Assembly (NCBI RefSeq): GCF_046115505.1
Contig: NZ_CP170736.1
Coordinates: 186,001 to 250,000, forward strand
Direction: 5' to 3'
DNA length: 64,000 nucleotides
DNA from: Dellaglioa kimchii
GTDB lineage: Bacteria > Bacillota > Bacilli > Lactobacillales > Lactobacillaceae
Below the pieces are notes generated by a model. It was given only the letters and a program-made list of their open reading frames with translations. It made no database searches and had not been told where the DNA came from. How positions within the stretch are numbered: position 1 is the stretch's first letter; every line of letters begins with the position of its first letter. This document shows positions 16,169-25,706 of this stretch, piece by piece. The position numbers were made by a program, and so were the translations under genes.

Positions 16169-18299
16169 TTGAACTGGTACTTGAACTTGTAACAGTTTTT
16201 GAAGAAGAACTTGCAGTTGGTGCCTTTAATTCAGGAGCATCTGTTTGATATATGGTTGTTGTCGACTTATTGCCATGTTTTGAATAGAGGCTTGTCGAAT
16301 TGTTTTTAAGTGTTTCTTGTAATTTTAGTAATTTACTATATTGATTCTTATAGTTATAGTCACTTGGTTGCGTTGGCTTAAAATTCTTTGGTGTATAGTA
16401 ACGTAATAAGTTTTGATTATTGACTGTATCCGATAAATTTAGTTCGGTACTGACTTTTGTCTGATCTTTCTTTATTGTTTCCTTAACAATTTTAGAAGGA
16501 TGCGTAACTTCTTTACCTGTTACATTATCATAAATTGTAGAATCTAAAACAGTATAATTAGGTGTAATGAAGTTTTCATTTCTAAACGCAACTGTCTGAT
16601 CGTGATTCTTAGAAAATAGATCTGTCCCAAATTGAACATATGATGACGAATCTAGGCCTAGTAAGTGGAGCAGGGTAGGTAAGACATCAATTTCACCACC
16701 ATATTGATTTTGGATGCCACCATTTTTACTTCCAGGAATATTAATCATAAATGGAACACGTTGTAATTGTGTATTATCAAATGAGCTCCATGTTTCGGAT
16801 GATTTACCAAGAAGTTTAGCAAGTTTCACATTTCTTGAATTTGAAATACCGTAATGGTCACCATAGAGGACAACCATTGTATTATTAGATAATCCGGATT
16901 TTTTTAAGTATGTGAAAAATTCTTTAACTGATTCATCTAAATAATGAGCCGTTTGGAAGTAATTATTAACAGACGTATCGCCTGTATCTGGAACTTCAAA
17001 GTCTTTATTTTTTGAATCAATATCAAATGGGAAATGATTTGAAACGGTAATGAATTTTGCATAAAAAGGTTGTTGTAATTTTTCTAAATATTTAACTGAA
17101 TCATTGAATAATAACTTATCTTTTAGACCGTATTCTAGAGTGTTATTTGCAGACGTATCATAATAACTTGAATCAAAGAAGTATTGGTATCCCATACTTT
17201 TATAAACGGAATCTCTGTTCCAAAATGATCCAATATTACCGTGGAAAACAGCACTAGAATAACCAGCGGTTTGATTTAAGATAGCGGGAGCTGCTTCAAA
17301 TGTATTTTCGGATCCAAGAGATGTGAAAACGGATCCTTGAGGTAATCCATAGATACTTGTTTCTAAGAGATTCTCAGCATCAGATGTTTTACCTTGTCCG
17401 ACTTGATTGAAAAAATTAGGAAAACTATAAGTTTCTTTACCATTGTATAGAGAATTTAAGAAGGGTGTGACTTCTTTTCCATTCACCTTAAAGTTAATTA
17501 AAAATTGTTGAAAACTTTCTAAATGAAGCACAATAACATTTTTACCTTTTGCGATACCATACATATTTGGATTAGGTGCTGCATAATGTGACTTTGTAAA
17601 ATCAAGGACATCATTTAAATCAGAACTTTCAGCAGTATCGCGAACCCGATTGTTTTTGACTGTTTTGAAACTATCGTAGACGGTATATGAATCAATTCCT
17701 AAGTATTTAACAATATAATTACGATCAAACGTTCTCGTAATTAATTGTGGTCGGTCAATTTCACCTAATGTTAAACTTGCCAATGTTAGCATTATTGAGA
17801 ATGATGTAATTGCAAACGCGTTAAGTTTACTGAATGGTCGAGTGTTAAATTTTAAATAGCGAGTTAAGAATAAGAAAATAATAAGCACTAAGTCAATGAC
17901 GTAAAAAATATCGTGTGGTTTCATTAAAGCAAAAGAGCTGCCACTAATACCTTCAGAAACTTTGGAATAACCTAACATTGTATTAATTGTCATAAAATCA
18001 GTAAATTCTCGATAATAAATAACATTAAAAAATAGTAATGCTGAGTTCGCAATGTAAATTAAAAACATAGTCAAATATGAAATAACTGGTTTTTTAATGT
18101 ATAATGCAAGTCCGAGTAGTAGCATGGTTGTGCCAAGTGGATTTAACAAAAGGACAAAGTATTGATAAATTCCTGAAACACCAAGGTTAAAATCAATAAG
18201 ATATGCAGTAATTGTTTTTAACCAGAAAAGAAACAGAAGTAGGGTGAAAAATCCAAGCTTTGTGTTTAGAAATGTTCTAAATCGTTTGAGTGTCTGCAC
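16164..18299 (-). CDS. ltaS: LtaS-type lipoteichoic acid synthase (sulfatase-family glycerolphosphate transferase)
   Basis: 711 residues from the GTG at 18297-18299 (product MQTLKRFRTFL...). Five N-terminal membrane helices are followed by an extracellular alkaline phosphatase-like domain. It has the metal and nucleophile motifs VLHLESFQQF, GQGKTSDAE (catalytic Thr), the WNRDSVYKSMGY loop and YGDHYGIS. It polymerises glycerol phosphate from phosphatidylglycerol onto the glycolipid anchor. The C-terminus is a Ser/Thr-rich tail. I prefer the GTG because GAAAGGA lies about 11 bases upstream and a TATACT box at 18319-18324 would place the transcript start after an alternative TTG at 18329. Confidence 0.93.
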   Translation of the reverse strand: MQTLKRFRTFLNTKLGFFTLLLFLFWLKTITAYLIDFNLGVSGIYQYFVLLLNPLGTTMLLLGLALYIKKPVISYLTMFLIYIANSALLFFNVIYYREFTDFMTINTMLGYSKVSEGISGSSFALMKPHDIFYVIDLVLIIFLFLTRYLKFNTRPFSKLNAFAITSFSIMLTLASLTLGEIDRPQLITRTFDRNYIVKYLGIDSYTVYDSFKTVKNNRVRDTAESSDLNDVLDFTKSHYAAPNPNMYGIAKGKNVIVLHLESFQQFLINFKVNGKEVTPFLNSLYNGKETYSFPNFFNQVGQGKTSDAENLLETSIYGLPQGSVFTSLGSENTFEAAPAILNQTAGYSSAVFHGNIGSFWNRDSVYKSMGYQYFFDSSYYDTSANNTLEYGLKDKLLFNDSVKYLEKLQQPFYAKFITVSNHFPFDIDSKNKDFEVPDTGDTSVNNYFQTAHYLDESVKEFFTYLKKSGLSNNTMVVLYGDHYGISNSRNVKLAKLLGKSSETWSSFDNTQLQRVPFMINIPGSKNGGIQNQYGGEIDVLPTLLHLLGLDSSSYVQFGTDLFSKNHDQTVAFRNENFITPNYTVLDSTIYDNVTGKEVTHPSKIVKETIKKDQTKVSTELNLSDTVNNQNLLRYYTPKNFKPTQPSDYNYKNQYSKLLKLQETLKNNSTSLYSKHGNKSTTTIYQTDAPELKAPTASSSSKTVTSSSTSSK

Positions 18300-18500
18300 G
18301 GTTTGAACCGTCCTTTCGAGTATAATCAAATTAAAATCGTAACTGTAGTTTACAGTCTATATTAAATTTGTGTCAATCGATGCTAAGCTTTGTTAATGCA
18401 TTTTTAACTTATTAAATTTACATGAAAAATAATGGTACATACTAAAATATCATGTTTTTATTTGTTAATATAGGAGAAGATGGAAGGTGAGGTTGAAAGA

Positions 18501-19130
18501 ATGTTATTTTTATCAAAATTGTATGAATACGTTTTACAACATTACTCACAAGGTATTAACCACTTTCCATTAATCCATCTTATTTTTTTAAGTGTTGATA
18601 AAACAATTTTTTACATAATCGTGTATCTTGTTATTCGAGTAAGTATAGGGTTGTATCAAAAGAAAAAAATAAACTTCAGAACAGAATTTGTAAGGCTATT
18701 ATTAGTCGCGTACCTCGTTTTATTAGTTGAATTAACGGTATTTAGATATGTCTATTTCCCATGGGATATCCGATTGAATTCAACCTATAATTTTCATTCT
18801 ATCAATTGGACACCGTTAATTGAAACAATTAAACTGACAAATGGACAATCTTTGTTCGATTTCGTGTATAATCTATATGGTAACATTCTTTGGTTTGTTC
18901 CGTTAGGAATTATTTTACCCAGTCTAAAGCAATTTAAAAAGTATTCTCTAGTAAAAACAATGTTGGTTGGTAGTTGTTTATCAATCGCTATTGAATGTGG
19001 ACAGTTTGTACTAGGATCCGGAGTTAGTGATATAGATGATATCATTTTTAATTCATTGGGTACATTGATAGGCTGTGGGCTATATCTTATCTTAAATCAA
19101 ATATTAAATAAAAAAGACGTTAAAAAATAG
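18501..19130 (+). CDS. VanZ-like family membrane protein
   Basis: About 209 residues with five hydrophobic segments. The C-terminal ECGQFVLGSGVSDIDDIIFNSLGTLIGCGLY carries the VanZ signature (E-x2-Q, R/D-x-DIDD-x2-NxxG). VanZ proteins are associated with glycopeptide or envelope-stress tolerance, but most are of unknown function. The ATG at 18501 has GGTGAGG eight bases upstream; another in-frame ATG at 18480 has its GGAG only three bases away and is less likely. Confidence 0.85.
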   Translation: MLFLSKLYEYVLQHYSQGINHFPLIHLIFLSVDKTIFYIIVYLVIRVSIGLYQKKKINFRTEFVRLLLVAYLVLLVELTVFRYVYFPWDIRLNSTYNFHSINWTPLIETIKLTNGQSLFDFVYNLYGNILWFVPLGIILPSLKQFKKYSLVKTMLVGSCLSIAIECGQFVLGSGVSDIDDIIFNSLGTLIGCGLYLILNQILNKKDVKK

Positions 19131-19145
19131 AAGGAGTGCTAGTCA

Positions 19146-20318
19146 TTGAGAAAAGTAGAAATTATTTCACATGCAGCAAAAAAGTTTAAAAATGGATATC
19201 CATTAATTGATAAGGAAGATTTACAAACAACTCGTGATTTTAAAGAAGGAGAATGGGTTGCATTAACGCTACATAATCAATTTGTCGCTTATGGTTATTT
19301 TGCAGAACAAAATCGTGGGGATGGCTGGATTTTTTCACGAAATGAAGAATCACGTATTGATGAAGATTTTTTCTCAAAATTATTTAATAACGCTCGAATG
19401 AACCGTAAATCATTATTTACTAATAAGGAGACGAATGCCTTTCGTTTCTTTAACGGTGAAGGTGAAGGTATCGGTGGATTAACAATTGATTATTACGACG
19501 ATTATTATGTATTTACTTGGTATAGCTTAGGTCTTTACCAACACAAAGATATGATTTATAGTGCCTTTTCTAATGCAGTTACAAGTTATAAAGGTATTTA
19601 TGCTAATCTTCGTTACGATACAAAGGGTGAACCATCAACATTCAAAGTTCGTGGAAAAGACGCACCTACGCCGCTTATTGTTCAAGAAAATGGCCTTCAA
19701 TTTGCTGCATATCTTAATGAAGCAACGACAGGACTTTTTTTAGAACAACGTGAAATGCGTAAAGCAATTATGAATAAATATGCTGAAGGAAAACTTGTGT
19801 TTAACGGATTTAGTAATACAGGTGCAACATCAGTTGCTGCATCTGTAGGTGGCGCACTTAAAACAGTTAGTGTAGATGTGAATAATAAAAATATTGATCG
19901 TACAAAAGAACAATTTGTACTTAATAATATTGATCCTGAAAAACAAGAAATTCGTGGAATGGATGTTTTCGGCTATTTAGATTATGCAAAGAAACATCAT
20001 ATTAACTATGATTTAGTTGTTTTGGATCCACCAAGTTTTGTACGATCAAAGAAAAGAACATTCTCAGTTCAAAAAGATTATGTTCAACTTGCCGAAGATG
20101 CTATCGATATTACACAAAAAGATGGTGTTATCATGTTCTCAACTAATTCGGCAGGATTGACGCTCAAAAAATTAAAAGAACAAATCACAGAAGCTTTTGC
20201 TAATAAGAATCGTTCATTTACATTACTTGAAACATTCCGTTTATCGAGTGACTTTGTAACAAACAAGGAATATCGTCAAGGTAATTATTTAAAAACGTTA
20301 GTTATTAAAGTTGATTAA
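19146..20318 (+). CDS. Class I rRNA methyltransferase, RlmI/RlmK-like
   Basis: 390 residues. There is an N-terminal PUA-like RNA-binding domain (about 1-75), a central domain with FFNGEGEGIGGLTIDYYDD, and a Rossmann SAM-binding domain. The latter has LVFNGFSNTGATSVAAS for SAM binding and DLVVLDPPSFVRSK as the catalytic DPPSF motif of m5C methyltransferases. By family it methylates a cytosine of 23S rRNA. Translation starts at a TTG (19146) with AAGGAG eight bases upstream. It follows the VanZ-like gene by 15 bases and ends in a strong terminator. Confidence 0.88.
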   Translation: MRKVEIISHAAKKFKNGYPLIDKEDLQTTRDFKEGEWVALTLHNQFVAYGYFAEQNRGDGWIFSRNEESRIDEDFFSKLFNNARMNRKSLFTNKETNAFRFFNGEGEGIGGLTIDYYDDYYVFTWYSLGLYQHKDMIYSAFSNAVTSYKGIYANLRYDTKGEPSTFKVRGKDAPTPLIVQENGLQFAAYLNEATTGLFLEQREMRKAIMNKYAEGKLVFNGFSNTGATSVAASVGGALKTVSVDVNNKNIDRTKEQFVLNNIDPEKQEIRGMDVFGYLDYAKKHHINYDLVVLDPPSFVRSKKRTFSVQKDYVQLAEDAIDITQKDGVIMFSTNSAGLTLKKLKEQITEAFANKNRSFTLLETFRLSSDFVTNKEYRQGNYLKTLVIKVD

Positions 20319-20323
20319 TTAAA

Positions 20324-20362
20324 AAACAATCCTATTTATTATTAAATAGGATTGTTTTTTTT
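20324..20362 (+). terminator. Intrinsic terminator
   Basis: A 15-base-pair stem (20324-20338 with 20343-20357) and eight T residues end the methyltransferase transcript. Confidence 0.93.
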
Positions 20363-20572
20363 CGTAAAATATAAAAAATTCATAAAAACAAAATGCTTGT
20401 AATTAAACGTTTATGAGTGTTTTTGATGGATTTCGAATGTAACCCGTTTCAAATGTTGCTAAAGCTATCATCAAATTTTTGTTTTAAGGGTTGTAAATAC
20501 GGTTACTTTACTGCTAAAATAGTTAAATCGCGAAAAAGAATAAAAGAGAGAGAGTAGAGGATTTAATTAATT

Positions 20573-21475
20573 ATGATTATCTTAATGGCAGTAATCCCTG
20601 CAATTGCATGGGGTAGTATTGGACTTATAAGTGGAAAACTTGGCGGAACTGCCAACCAACAAACAGTTGGTATGACATGGGGTGCCTTGATTTTTGGAAT
20701 TGCTATTTATGGTATTTATCAACCAGAAATGGACACAAAAGTCTGGATTATTGGTATCGTTTCTGGTTTATTTTGGAGTTTAGGTCAAAATCAACAATTC
20801 CATGCTATGAAAGCAATCGGAATCTCAAAAACAGTTCCTGTTTCAACAGGCTTACAGTTAGCTGGTAATGCGTTGGCAGGTGTCATACTATTTAATGAAT
20901 GGAAGACAACTCAAATGGTTGTGATTGGTACTATAGCGATGATCGTTATTATTGCTGGTGCTGCTTTGACATCATTGAGAGATAAAAAAAATTCAGTTCT
21001 ATCTGATTCAGAAAAAAATGAGAATACTGCTGCTGGTGTACGTGCTATTATTTTGTCAACAATTGGTTACGTAGGTTATACAATTGTTGTTCATTATGCA
21101 ACAGTGGGCATGACTGCTGATGAATCACGTGCATTTACAATGGCAACAATTTTGCCACAAGCTGTTGGTATGGTTATAGGTGCTGGTTTTGTTGCGCTTA
21201 TTGCAAATGAAGTTATTATGCACTCATCAACTTTTAAAAATGTATTAACGGGACTTATTTGGGGCGCTGGTAACATCTTTATGTTCTTATCAATTCCTAA
21301 ATTAGGTCAAGCTGTTAGTTTTTCATTTTCTCAAATGGGAGTGGTTATTTCAACATTCGGTAGTATCTACTTATTAGGAGAAAAGAAGACTAAGCATGAG
21401 ATGATTTATGTCACACTTGGATCAATATTTGTTATTTTAGGTGTTATTATGTTAGGAATTATGAAAACTTTATAA
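20573..21475 (+). CDS. GRP-family sugar uptake protein (GlcU/RbsU-like)
   Basis: 300 residues with ten predicted membrane helices. The start PAIAWGSIGLISGKLGGTANQQTVGMTWGAL and the segment LFWSLGQNQQFHAMKAIGISKTVPVSTGLQL are typical of the glucose/ribose uptake (GRP) transporters of Firmicutes, which are secondary carriers. Glucose or ribose is the likely substrate. The start has only a weak purine-rich site (GAGAGAGAG further upstream, GAGG at 20557). An amino-acid permease gene follows 22 bases downstream, so the two may be co-transcribed. Confidence 0.9.
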   Translation: MIILMAVIPAIAWGSIGLISGKLGGTANQQTVGMTWGALIFGIAIYGIYQPEMDTKVWIIGIVSGLFWSLGQNQQFHAMKAIGISKTVPVSTGLQLAGNALAGVILFNEWKTTQMVVIGTIAMIVIIAGAALTSLRDKKNSVLSDSEKNENTAAGVRAIILSTIGYVGYTIVVHYATVGMTADESRAFTMATILPQAVGMVIGAGFVALIANEVIMHSSTFKNVLTGLIWGAGNIFMFLSIPKLGQAVSFSFSQMGVVISTFGSIYLLGEKKTKHEMIYVTLGSIFVILGVIMLGIMKTL

Positions 21476-21497
21476 AATGGTGAAGGAGTGTTAATCG

Positions 21498-22871
21498 ATG
21501 GATTTAAGGAAAAAAGAATTTGCGACAACTCATCATGTTAGTAAATTAAAAAGGACCCTTAAAACCGGTGATCTCATTCTTTTAGGGTTAGGTGCAACAG
21601 TTGGTACAGGTATTTTCGTTGTTACGGGGAATGCTGCCAGTCAAGAGGCTGGTCCTGCCCTTATTTTGTCGTTTATTATTGCCGCAATTGCAGTTATAAT
21701 GAACGGCTTTTCTTATGCAGAATTTTCATCAAGAATACCAGTTTCTGGTGGTTCGTATAATTATGTTTATGTTATTTTTGGTGAGTTTATAGCCTGGTTC
21801 GTCAGTTGGTTTACCATTTGTGAATATATTCTAGCGGGGGCTTCTGTTGCCTCAGGTTGGTCTGCGTATATGCAGGGGTTCTTGATAGGGCTTAATATCC
21901 ACCTGCCTGTTGCGCTGAGTGCATCGTATAATGCAGCAAGAGGGTCATATATCGATATTATTGCTGTTATAATTACGTTAGTCGTTACATGGTTAACAAC
22001 ATTTGAAGCAAAAAAGGCACTACGTTTAAGCAAAATAATGGTATTTGTAAAATTTGCGATTATTCTTTTATTTATAGTAGTGGGTGTTTTTTACATTAAA
22101 CCTGGTAACTGGCAACCCTTTATGCCATTTGGTACAAGTGGGGTAATGAGTGGGGCCGCATTAGTATTTTTTGCCTTTTTAGGGTTTGAATCTATTGCGA
22201 TGGCATCAGACGAAGTAATTGATCCGCAAAAGACAATTCCAAAAGGAATTATTGGTGCGATAAGTATTTCTGCTATTTTTTATATTATTGTTACGTTAGT
22301 ATTAACCGGAATTGTCCCGTATACACAATTAAATGTTAGTGATCCAGTTGCATTTGCGATGCGATTTGTAAATCAGAGTATTATTGGAAATATAATCTCG
22401 GTAGGTGCAATAATAACGCTTCTAAGCGTCTTAATTGCATTAGCCTATGGATTATCAAGAATGATTTATTCAGAGGCGAGAGACGGACTATTGCCCCAAT
22501 ACTTAGCAAAAATTAGCGATAAGACGAATGCACCCAAAGCAGCATCATGGACAGTCGGTATTTTTATCGCGATTGCAAGTGGATTAGTTTCTATTGAAAG
22601 TTTGGCCAAATTGACTAATATTGTTACGTTAACCGTACTTGTTATTTTGGCTTTGGCATTAATAAGTTTAAGGAAACAATTTGGTGAACCTAGTAAAGGC
22701 CAATTTAGAGTTCCATTTGTACCATTGTTACCAATCTTGTCTATAATTATTTCAGTCTATTTGATGATTCAGTTACCGATTAATATCTGGGTTGCCTTTC
22801 TAATTTGGATTATTTTAGGATTAGTTGCTTACTACGGTTACGGATATTCTCATAGTAAACAAAAAAAATAA
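21498..22871 (+). CDS. APC-superfamily amino acid permease
   Basis: 457 residues with 12 predicted membrane helices. It opens with LKTGDLILLGLGATVGTGIFVVTG, the unwound first helix with the amine-binding G-x-G-x-G-I-F motif of cationic or neutral amino acid permeases (YfnA/CAT type). The helix 6 segment FFAFLGFESIAMASDEVIDPQKTIPKGI is also characteristic. It should exchange or import amino acids with protons; the exact substrate is not predictable. A GAAGGAG site precedes the ATG. Confidence 0.93.
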   Translation: MDLRKKEFATTHHVSKLKRTLKTGDLILLGLGATVGTGIFVVTGNAASQEAGPALILSFIIAAIAVIMNGFSYAEFSSRIPVSGGSYNYVYVIFGEFIAWFVSWFTICEYILAGASVASGWSAYMQGFLIGLNIHLPVALSASYNAARGSYIDIIAVIITLVVTWLTTFEAKKALRLSKIMVFVKFAIILLFIVVGVFYIKPGNWQPFMPFGTSGVMSGAALVFFAFLGFESIAMASDEVIDPQKTIPKGIIGAISISAIFYIIVTLVLTGIVPYTQLNVSDPVAFAMRFVNQSIIGNIISVGAIITLLSVLIALAYGLSRMIYSEARDGLLPQYLAKISDKTNAPKAASWTVGIFIAIASGLVSIESLAKLTNIVTLTVLVILALALISLRKQFGEPSKGQFRVPFVPLLPILSIIISVYLMIQLPINIWVAFLIWIILGLVAYYGYGYSHSKQKK

Positions 22872-22924
22872 CGGAATTTGTAATTAAAGTTCTGTTTGAC
22901 TGTTATATTTTCTACTAAGTATTG

Positions 22925-22930
22925 TATAAT
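22925..22930 (+). promoter_or_regulatory. -10 box upstream of pgi
   Basis: A perfect TATAAT lies 45 bases before the pgi start. The nearest -35-like TTGACT is about 23-24 bases upstream, too far, so the -35 is weak or unassigned. Confidence 0.5.
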
Positions 22931-22969
22931 GTAAGTTGTTAAATAAAGAATATGAGGGAGATAATTAAA

Positions 22970-24316
22970 ATGGCACATATTTCATTCGATAGTTCTAACT
23001 TATCAAAATTCGTCCAAGACAATGAACTTGGCGAAATGCAAGCACTTGTTACTGCAGCAGATAGTGAATTACGCAACGGTACAGGGGCAGGTAGTGATTT
23101 CCGTGGATTTTTAGATTTACCTAAAGACTACGATAAAGAAGAATTCGCTCGTATTAAAACTGCAGCTAAAAAAATTCAATCTAATTCAGAAGTTTTAGTC
23201 GTTATCGGTATTGGTGGTTCATATTTAGGTGCTCGTGCAGCTATTGAATTCTTAAACCATACATTCTATAACTTATTACCAGCTGAAAAAAGAAATGCAC
23301 CTCAAATCTTATTTGCTGGAAATTCAATTAGTCCTTCATACGTACATGATTTAGTAGATTTAATTGGTGATCGTGATTTCTCAGTTAATATTATTTCTAA
23401 ATCAGGTACAACAACAGAACCTTCAATTGCTTTCCGTGTTTTCAAAGAAAAATTAATCGCAAAATATGGTAAAGAAGAAGCTAACTCACGTATCTATGCT
23501 ACAACTGATCGTAAAGTTGGTGCTTTAAAAGTTGAAGCTGATGCTGAAGGCTATGAAGCATTTGTTATTCCTGATGATGTTGGTGGCCGTTTCTCAGTTC
23601 TTACTGCTGTTGGTTTATTACCAATTGCTGCTTCAGGTGCTGATATTGATGCCTTGATGCAAGGTGCTGAAGATGCACGTGTTGAATATTCAGATGCTGA
23701 TTTAACAAAAAATGAAGCATACCAATATGCAGCTTTACGTAATATTTTATACCGTAAAGGTTACACAACTGAAATTCTAGAAAACTACGAACCAAGTTTA
23801 CAATATTTCTCAGAATGGTGGAAACAATTGATGGGCGAATCTGAAGGTAAAGATCAAAAGGGTATTTACCCATCTTCAGCTAACTTCTCAACTGATTTAC
23901 ATTCATTAGGCCAATATATTCAAGAAGGCCGTCGTAACTTGATGGAAACTGTAATTAATGTGGGAACTCCCGTTAATGATACTGCTATTCCTGAAGAAGA
24001 GGGCGATCTTGATGGCTTAGGCTACTTAGAAGGTAAGACAATGGACTTTGTTAATACAAAGGCTTTCCAAGGTGTTGTTTTAGCACATACTGATGGTAAT
24101 GTTCCTAACATGATTTTGAACATTCCTACACAAGACGCTTACACATTAGGATATACAATTTACTTCTTTGAAGCAGCTGTAGCTGTATCTGGTTACTTGA
24201 ATGGAATTAACCCATTTAACCAACCAGGTGTTGAAGCATACAAAAAGAACATGTTTGCCTTACTTGGTAAACCTGGCTTCGAAGACCTTTCAAAAGAATT
24301 AAATGCACGTCTTTAA
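22970..24316 (+). CDS. pgi: Glucose-6-phosphate isomerase
   Basis: 448 residues, standard for the short bacterial form. Phosphosugar-binding motifs include VVIGIGGSYLGARAAIEFL, ISKSGTTTEPSIAFR and DDVGGRFSVLTAVGLLP, with a C-terminal SIS domain containing the FEAAVAVSGYL segment. It interconverts glucose-6-P and fructose-6-P in the cytosol. The ATG at 22970 (product MAHISFDSS) is chosen because AGGGAG sits nine bases upstream; an ATG 18 bases earlier lies on that site. The codon use is the most biased in the area, fitting high expression. Confidence 0.97.
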   Translation: MAHISFDSSNLSKFVQDNELGEMQALVTAADSELRNGTGAGSDFRGFLDLPKDYDKEEFARIKTAAKKIQSNSEVLVVIGIGGSYLGARAAIEFLNHTFYNLLPAEKRNAPQILFAGNSISPSYVHDLVDLIGDRDFSVNIISKSGTTTEPSIAFRVFKEKLIAKYGKEEANSRIYATTDRKVGALKVEADAEGYEAFVIPDDVGGRFSVLTAVGLLPIAASGADIDALMQGAEDARVEYSDADLTKNEAYQYAALRNILYRKGYTTEILENYEPSLQYFSEWWKQLMGESEGKDQKGIYPSSANFSTDLHSLGQYIQEGRRNLMETVINVGTPVNDTAIPEEEGDLDGLGYLEGKTMDFVNTKAFQGVVLAHTDGNVPNMILNIPTQDAYTLGYTIYFFEAAVAVSGYLNGINPFNQPGVEAYKKNMFALLGKPGFEDLSKELNARL

Positions 24317-24335
24317 GATAAAAAATTTATAAAAT

Positions 24336-24378
24336 AAAAATCGTCTGAACTTTTAAAAGTTCAGACGATTTTTATTTG
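24336..24378. terminator. Bidirectional terminator between pgi and padC
   Basis: A perfect 38-base palindrome (19+19) at 24336-24373 is flanked by A- and T-rich runs and separates these convergent genes. Confidence 0.95.
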
Positions 24379-24385
24379 GAATAAA

Positions 24386-24934
24386 TTAGTTCTTTTTGAT
24401 CATTTTGTAATTTTCGTCATAATATTTACCATTACGAATATCATCTGGCATACCAGCGTAAGGTTCTTCGTTGATAACGTCTTCGTTATTTTGACCGGCA
24501 TCACCAATGTAAGTGATTGTAGCAAATTCTGGGACAACCATTTTAGGATATGTTTCGTATTTTTCACGAGATTCTTCCATCAAATCGATATGGTCATTTT
24601 GGTAAGTAACTGTAATTTCAGGATGTTCTTGAACCCATTTAGGGAAGAAGATTGTTCCGTTAATTTTCATTTCGTTAGGTAAGAAATCTAGAGCGACATC
24701 AGTACCTGTAGGTTCTGTCCAAGCAATTTTATAAATACCTTCAGTAAGCATAACGATGTGAGCTTCTTGATCAGTTACCCAACGTCCAGCAACCATACCA
24801 CCATGGATACGGTAGTCAACAGTATGATCATTTTTAGCGTACCATTCATATTCCCAACCGTTATCGTAAGTATATACAAAATGTGTACCTAAGAAATCAT
24901 CTAGTGTTTTAAACTTTTTTTCTGTATTTGTCAT
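24386..24934 (-). CDS. padC: Phenolic acid decarboxylase
   Basis: 182 residues matching PadC along its length. Hallmarks are LDDFLGTHFVYTYDNGWEYEWY at the N-terminus, HGGMVAGRWV, and the conserved Y, R and E residues of the beta-barrel active site (YRIHGG, ITVTYQN). The enzyme decarboxylates p-coumaric, ferulic and caffeic acids to vinyl phenols without a cofactor, a detoxification step common in plant-associated lactic acid bacteria. It is divergent from padR with a perfect inverted repeat in the shared intergenic region, the classical arrangement for repression relieved by phenolic acids. Confidence 0.96.
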   Translation of the reverse strand: MTNTEKKFKTLDDFLGTHFVYTYDNGWEYEWYAKNDHTVDYRIHGGMVAGRWVTDQEAHIVMLTEGIYKIAWTEPTGTDVALDFLPNEMKINGTIFFPKWVQEHPEITVTYQNDHIDLMEESREKYETYPKMVVPEFATITYIGDAGQNNEDVINEEPYAGMPDDIRNGKYYDENYKMIKKN

Positions 24935-24966
24935 AATTTTTGTTCTCCTTTAAAGTGTTTGTTTAT

Positions 24967-24986
24967 ACATGTAAAAGTTTACATGT
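24967..24986. promoter_or_regulatory. PadR operator (inverted repeat) between padC and padR
   Basis: A perfect 9-2-9 inverted repeat, ACATGTAAA and TTTACATGT, contains the ATGT-N8-ACAT core known for PadR operators of Lactobacillus and Pediococcus. It lies 32 bases upstream of padC, on the gene side of the likely padC promoter (candidate -10 near 25000-25010), so bound PadR would block transcription. Confidence 0.85.
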
Positions 24987-25044
24987 TTTTGTTTACTTGA
25001 TTATAGTATACTGATAAGTATTAAAAGTCAAGTTAAGGGGAAAA

Positions 25045-25578
25045 ATGGCAAAAAAAAATAAATTACAATATATTATTTTAGGATTATTAAATCAAGAACC
25101 ATTATCGGGGTACGATATAACTAAAGCATTTACGACTGATATTGGAGAATTTTGGCAAGCAGGACATAGTCAAATTTATCCTGCTCTTAAAATAATGGAA
25201 AAAGATGGATATATTACGCATGAAATTGAAATAGCAGGTACTAAGTTAGAAAAGAAAATATATTCTATTACATCACAAGGTAAAAAAGTTTTAATGGATT
25301 GGTTAGTATCAGATAGTGGGGAATTGAAACCGATTAAAGACGAATTTATTTTGAAACTTTATTTTATTAAAAATAAAGATGATGTTCAATTACAGCAAAG
25401 ATTAATTGAGCAATTACAGTTACATCAAGTGAAATTAGATCATCTTGAAGGAAGAATGAAATTAATTTTTTTCTCAGAAGAAGAAATTAACAAACAATAT
25501 GGTCATTATTTGATTTTAGATCATGCAATTGAACGAGAAAAATACTGTGTTAAGTGGTTTAAAAAGTATCTTAATTAA
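25045..25578 (+). CDS. padR: PadR-family transcriptional repressor of phenolic acid response
   Basis: 177 residues. The N-terminal winged helix (about 8-85) has the PadR signature ILGLLNQEPLSGYDITKAF...WQAGHSQIYPALKIMEKDGYI. The C-terminal part is helical and mediates dimerisation (Vir_act_alpha-C type, about 95-175). Divergence from padC and the operator in between identify it as the phenolic-acid-responsive repressor. An AAGGGG site lies just before the ATG. It ends in its own terminator. Confidence 0.94.
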   Translation: MAKKNKLQYIILGLLNQEPLSGYDITKAFTTDIGEFWQAGHSQIYPALKIMEKDGYITHEIEIAGTKLEKKIYSITSQGKKVLMDWLVSDSGELKPIKDEFILKLYFIKNKDDVQLQQRLIEQLQLHQVKLDHLEGRMKLIFFSEEEINKQYGHYLILDHAIEREKYCVKWFKKYLN

Positions 25579-25612
25579 ATAATAGACGCTTATAAAACGT
25601 CTATTATTTTTT
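25578..25612 (+). terminator. Intrinsic terminator of padR
   Basis: An 11-base-pair stem (25578-25588 with 25598-25608) is followed by a T-run. Confidence 0.9.
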
Positions 25613-25706
25613 TATTGAAGGTCTTTTTTCTAATCTTAATCTTTTTGACTTATAAATTATGCTAAAATATGGTTATTAAACAAAAAATAAAAGGGCGGTT
25701 TCTATT

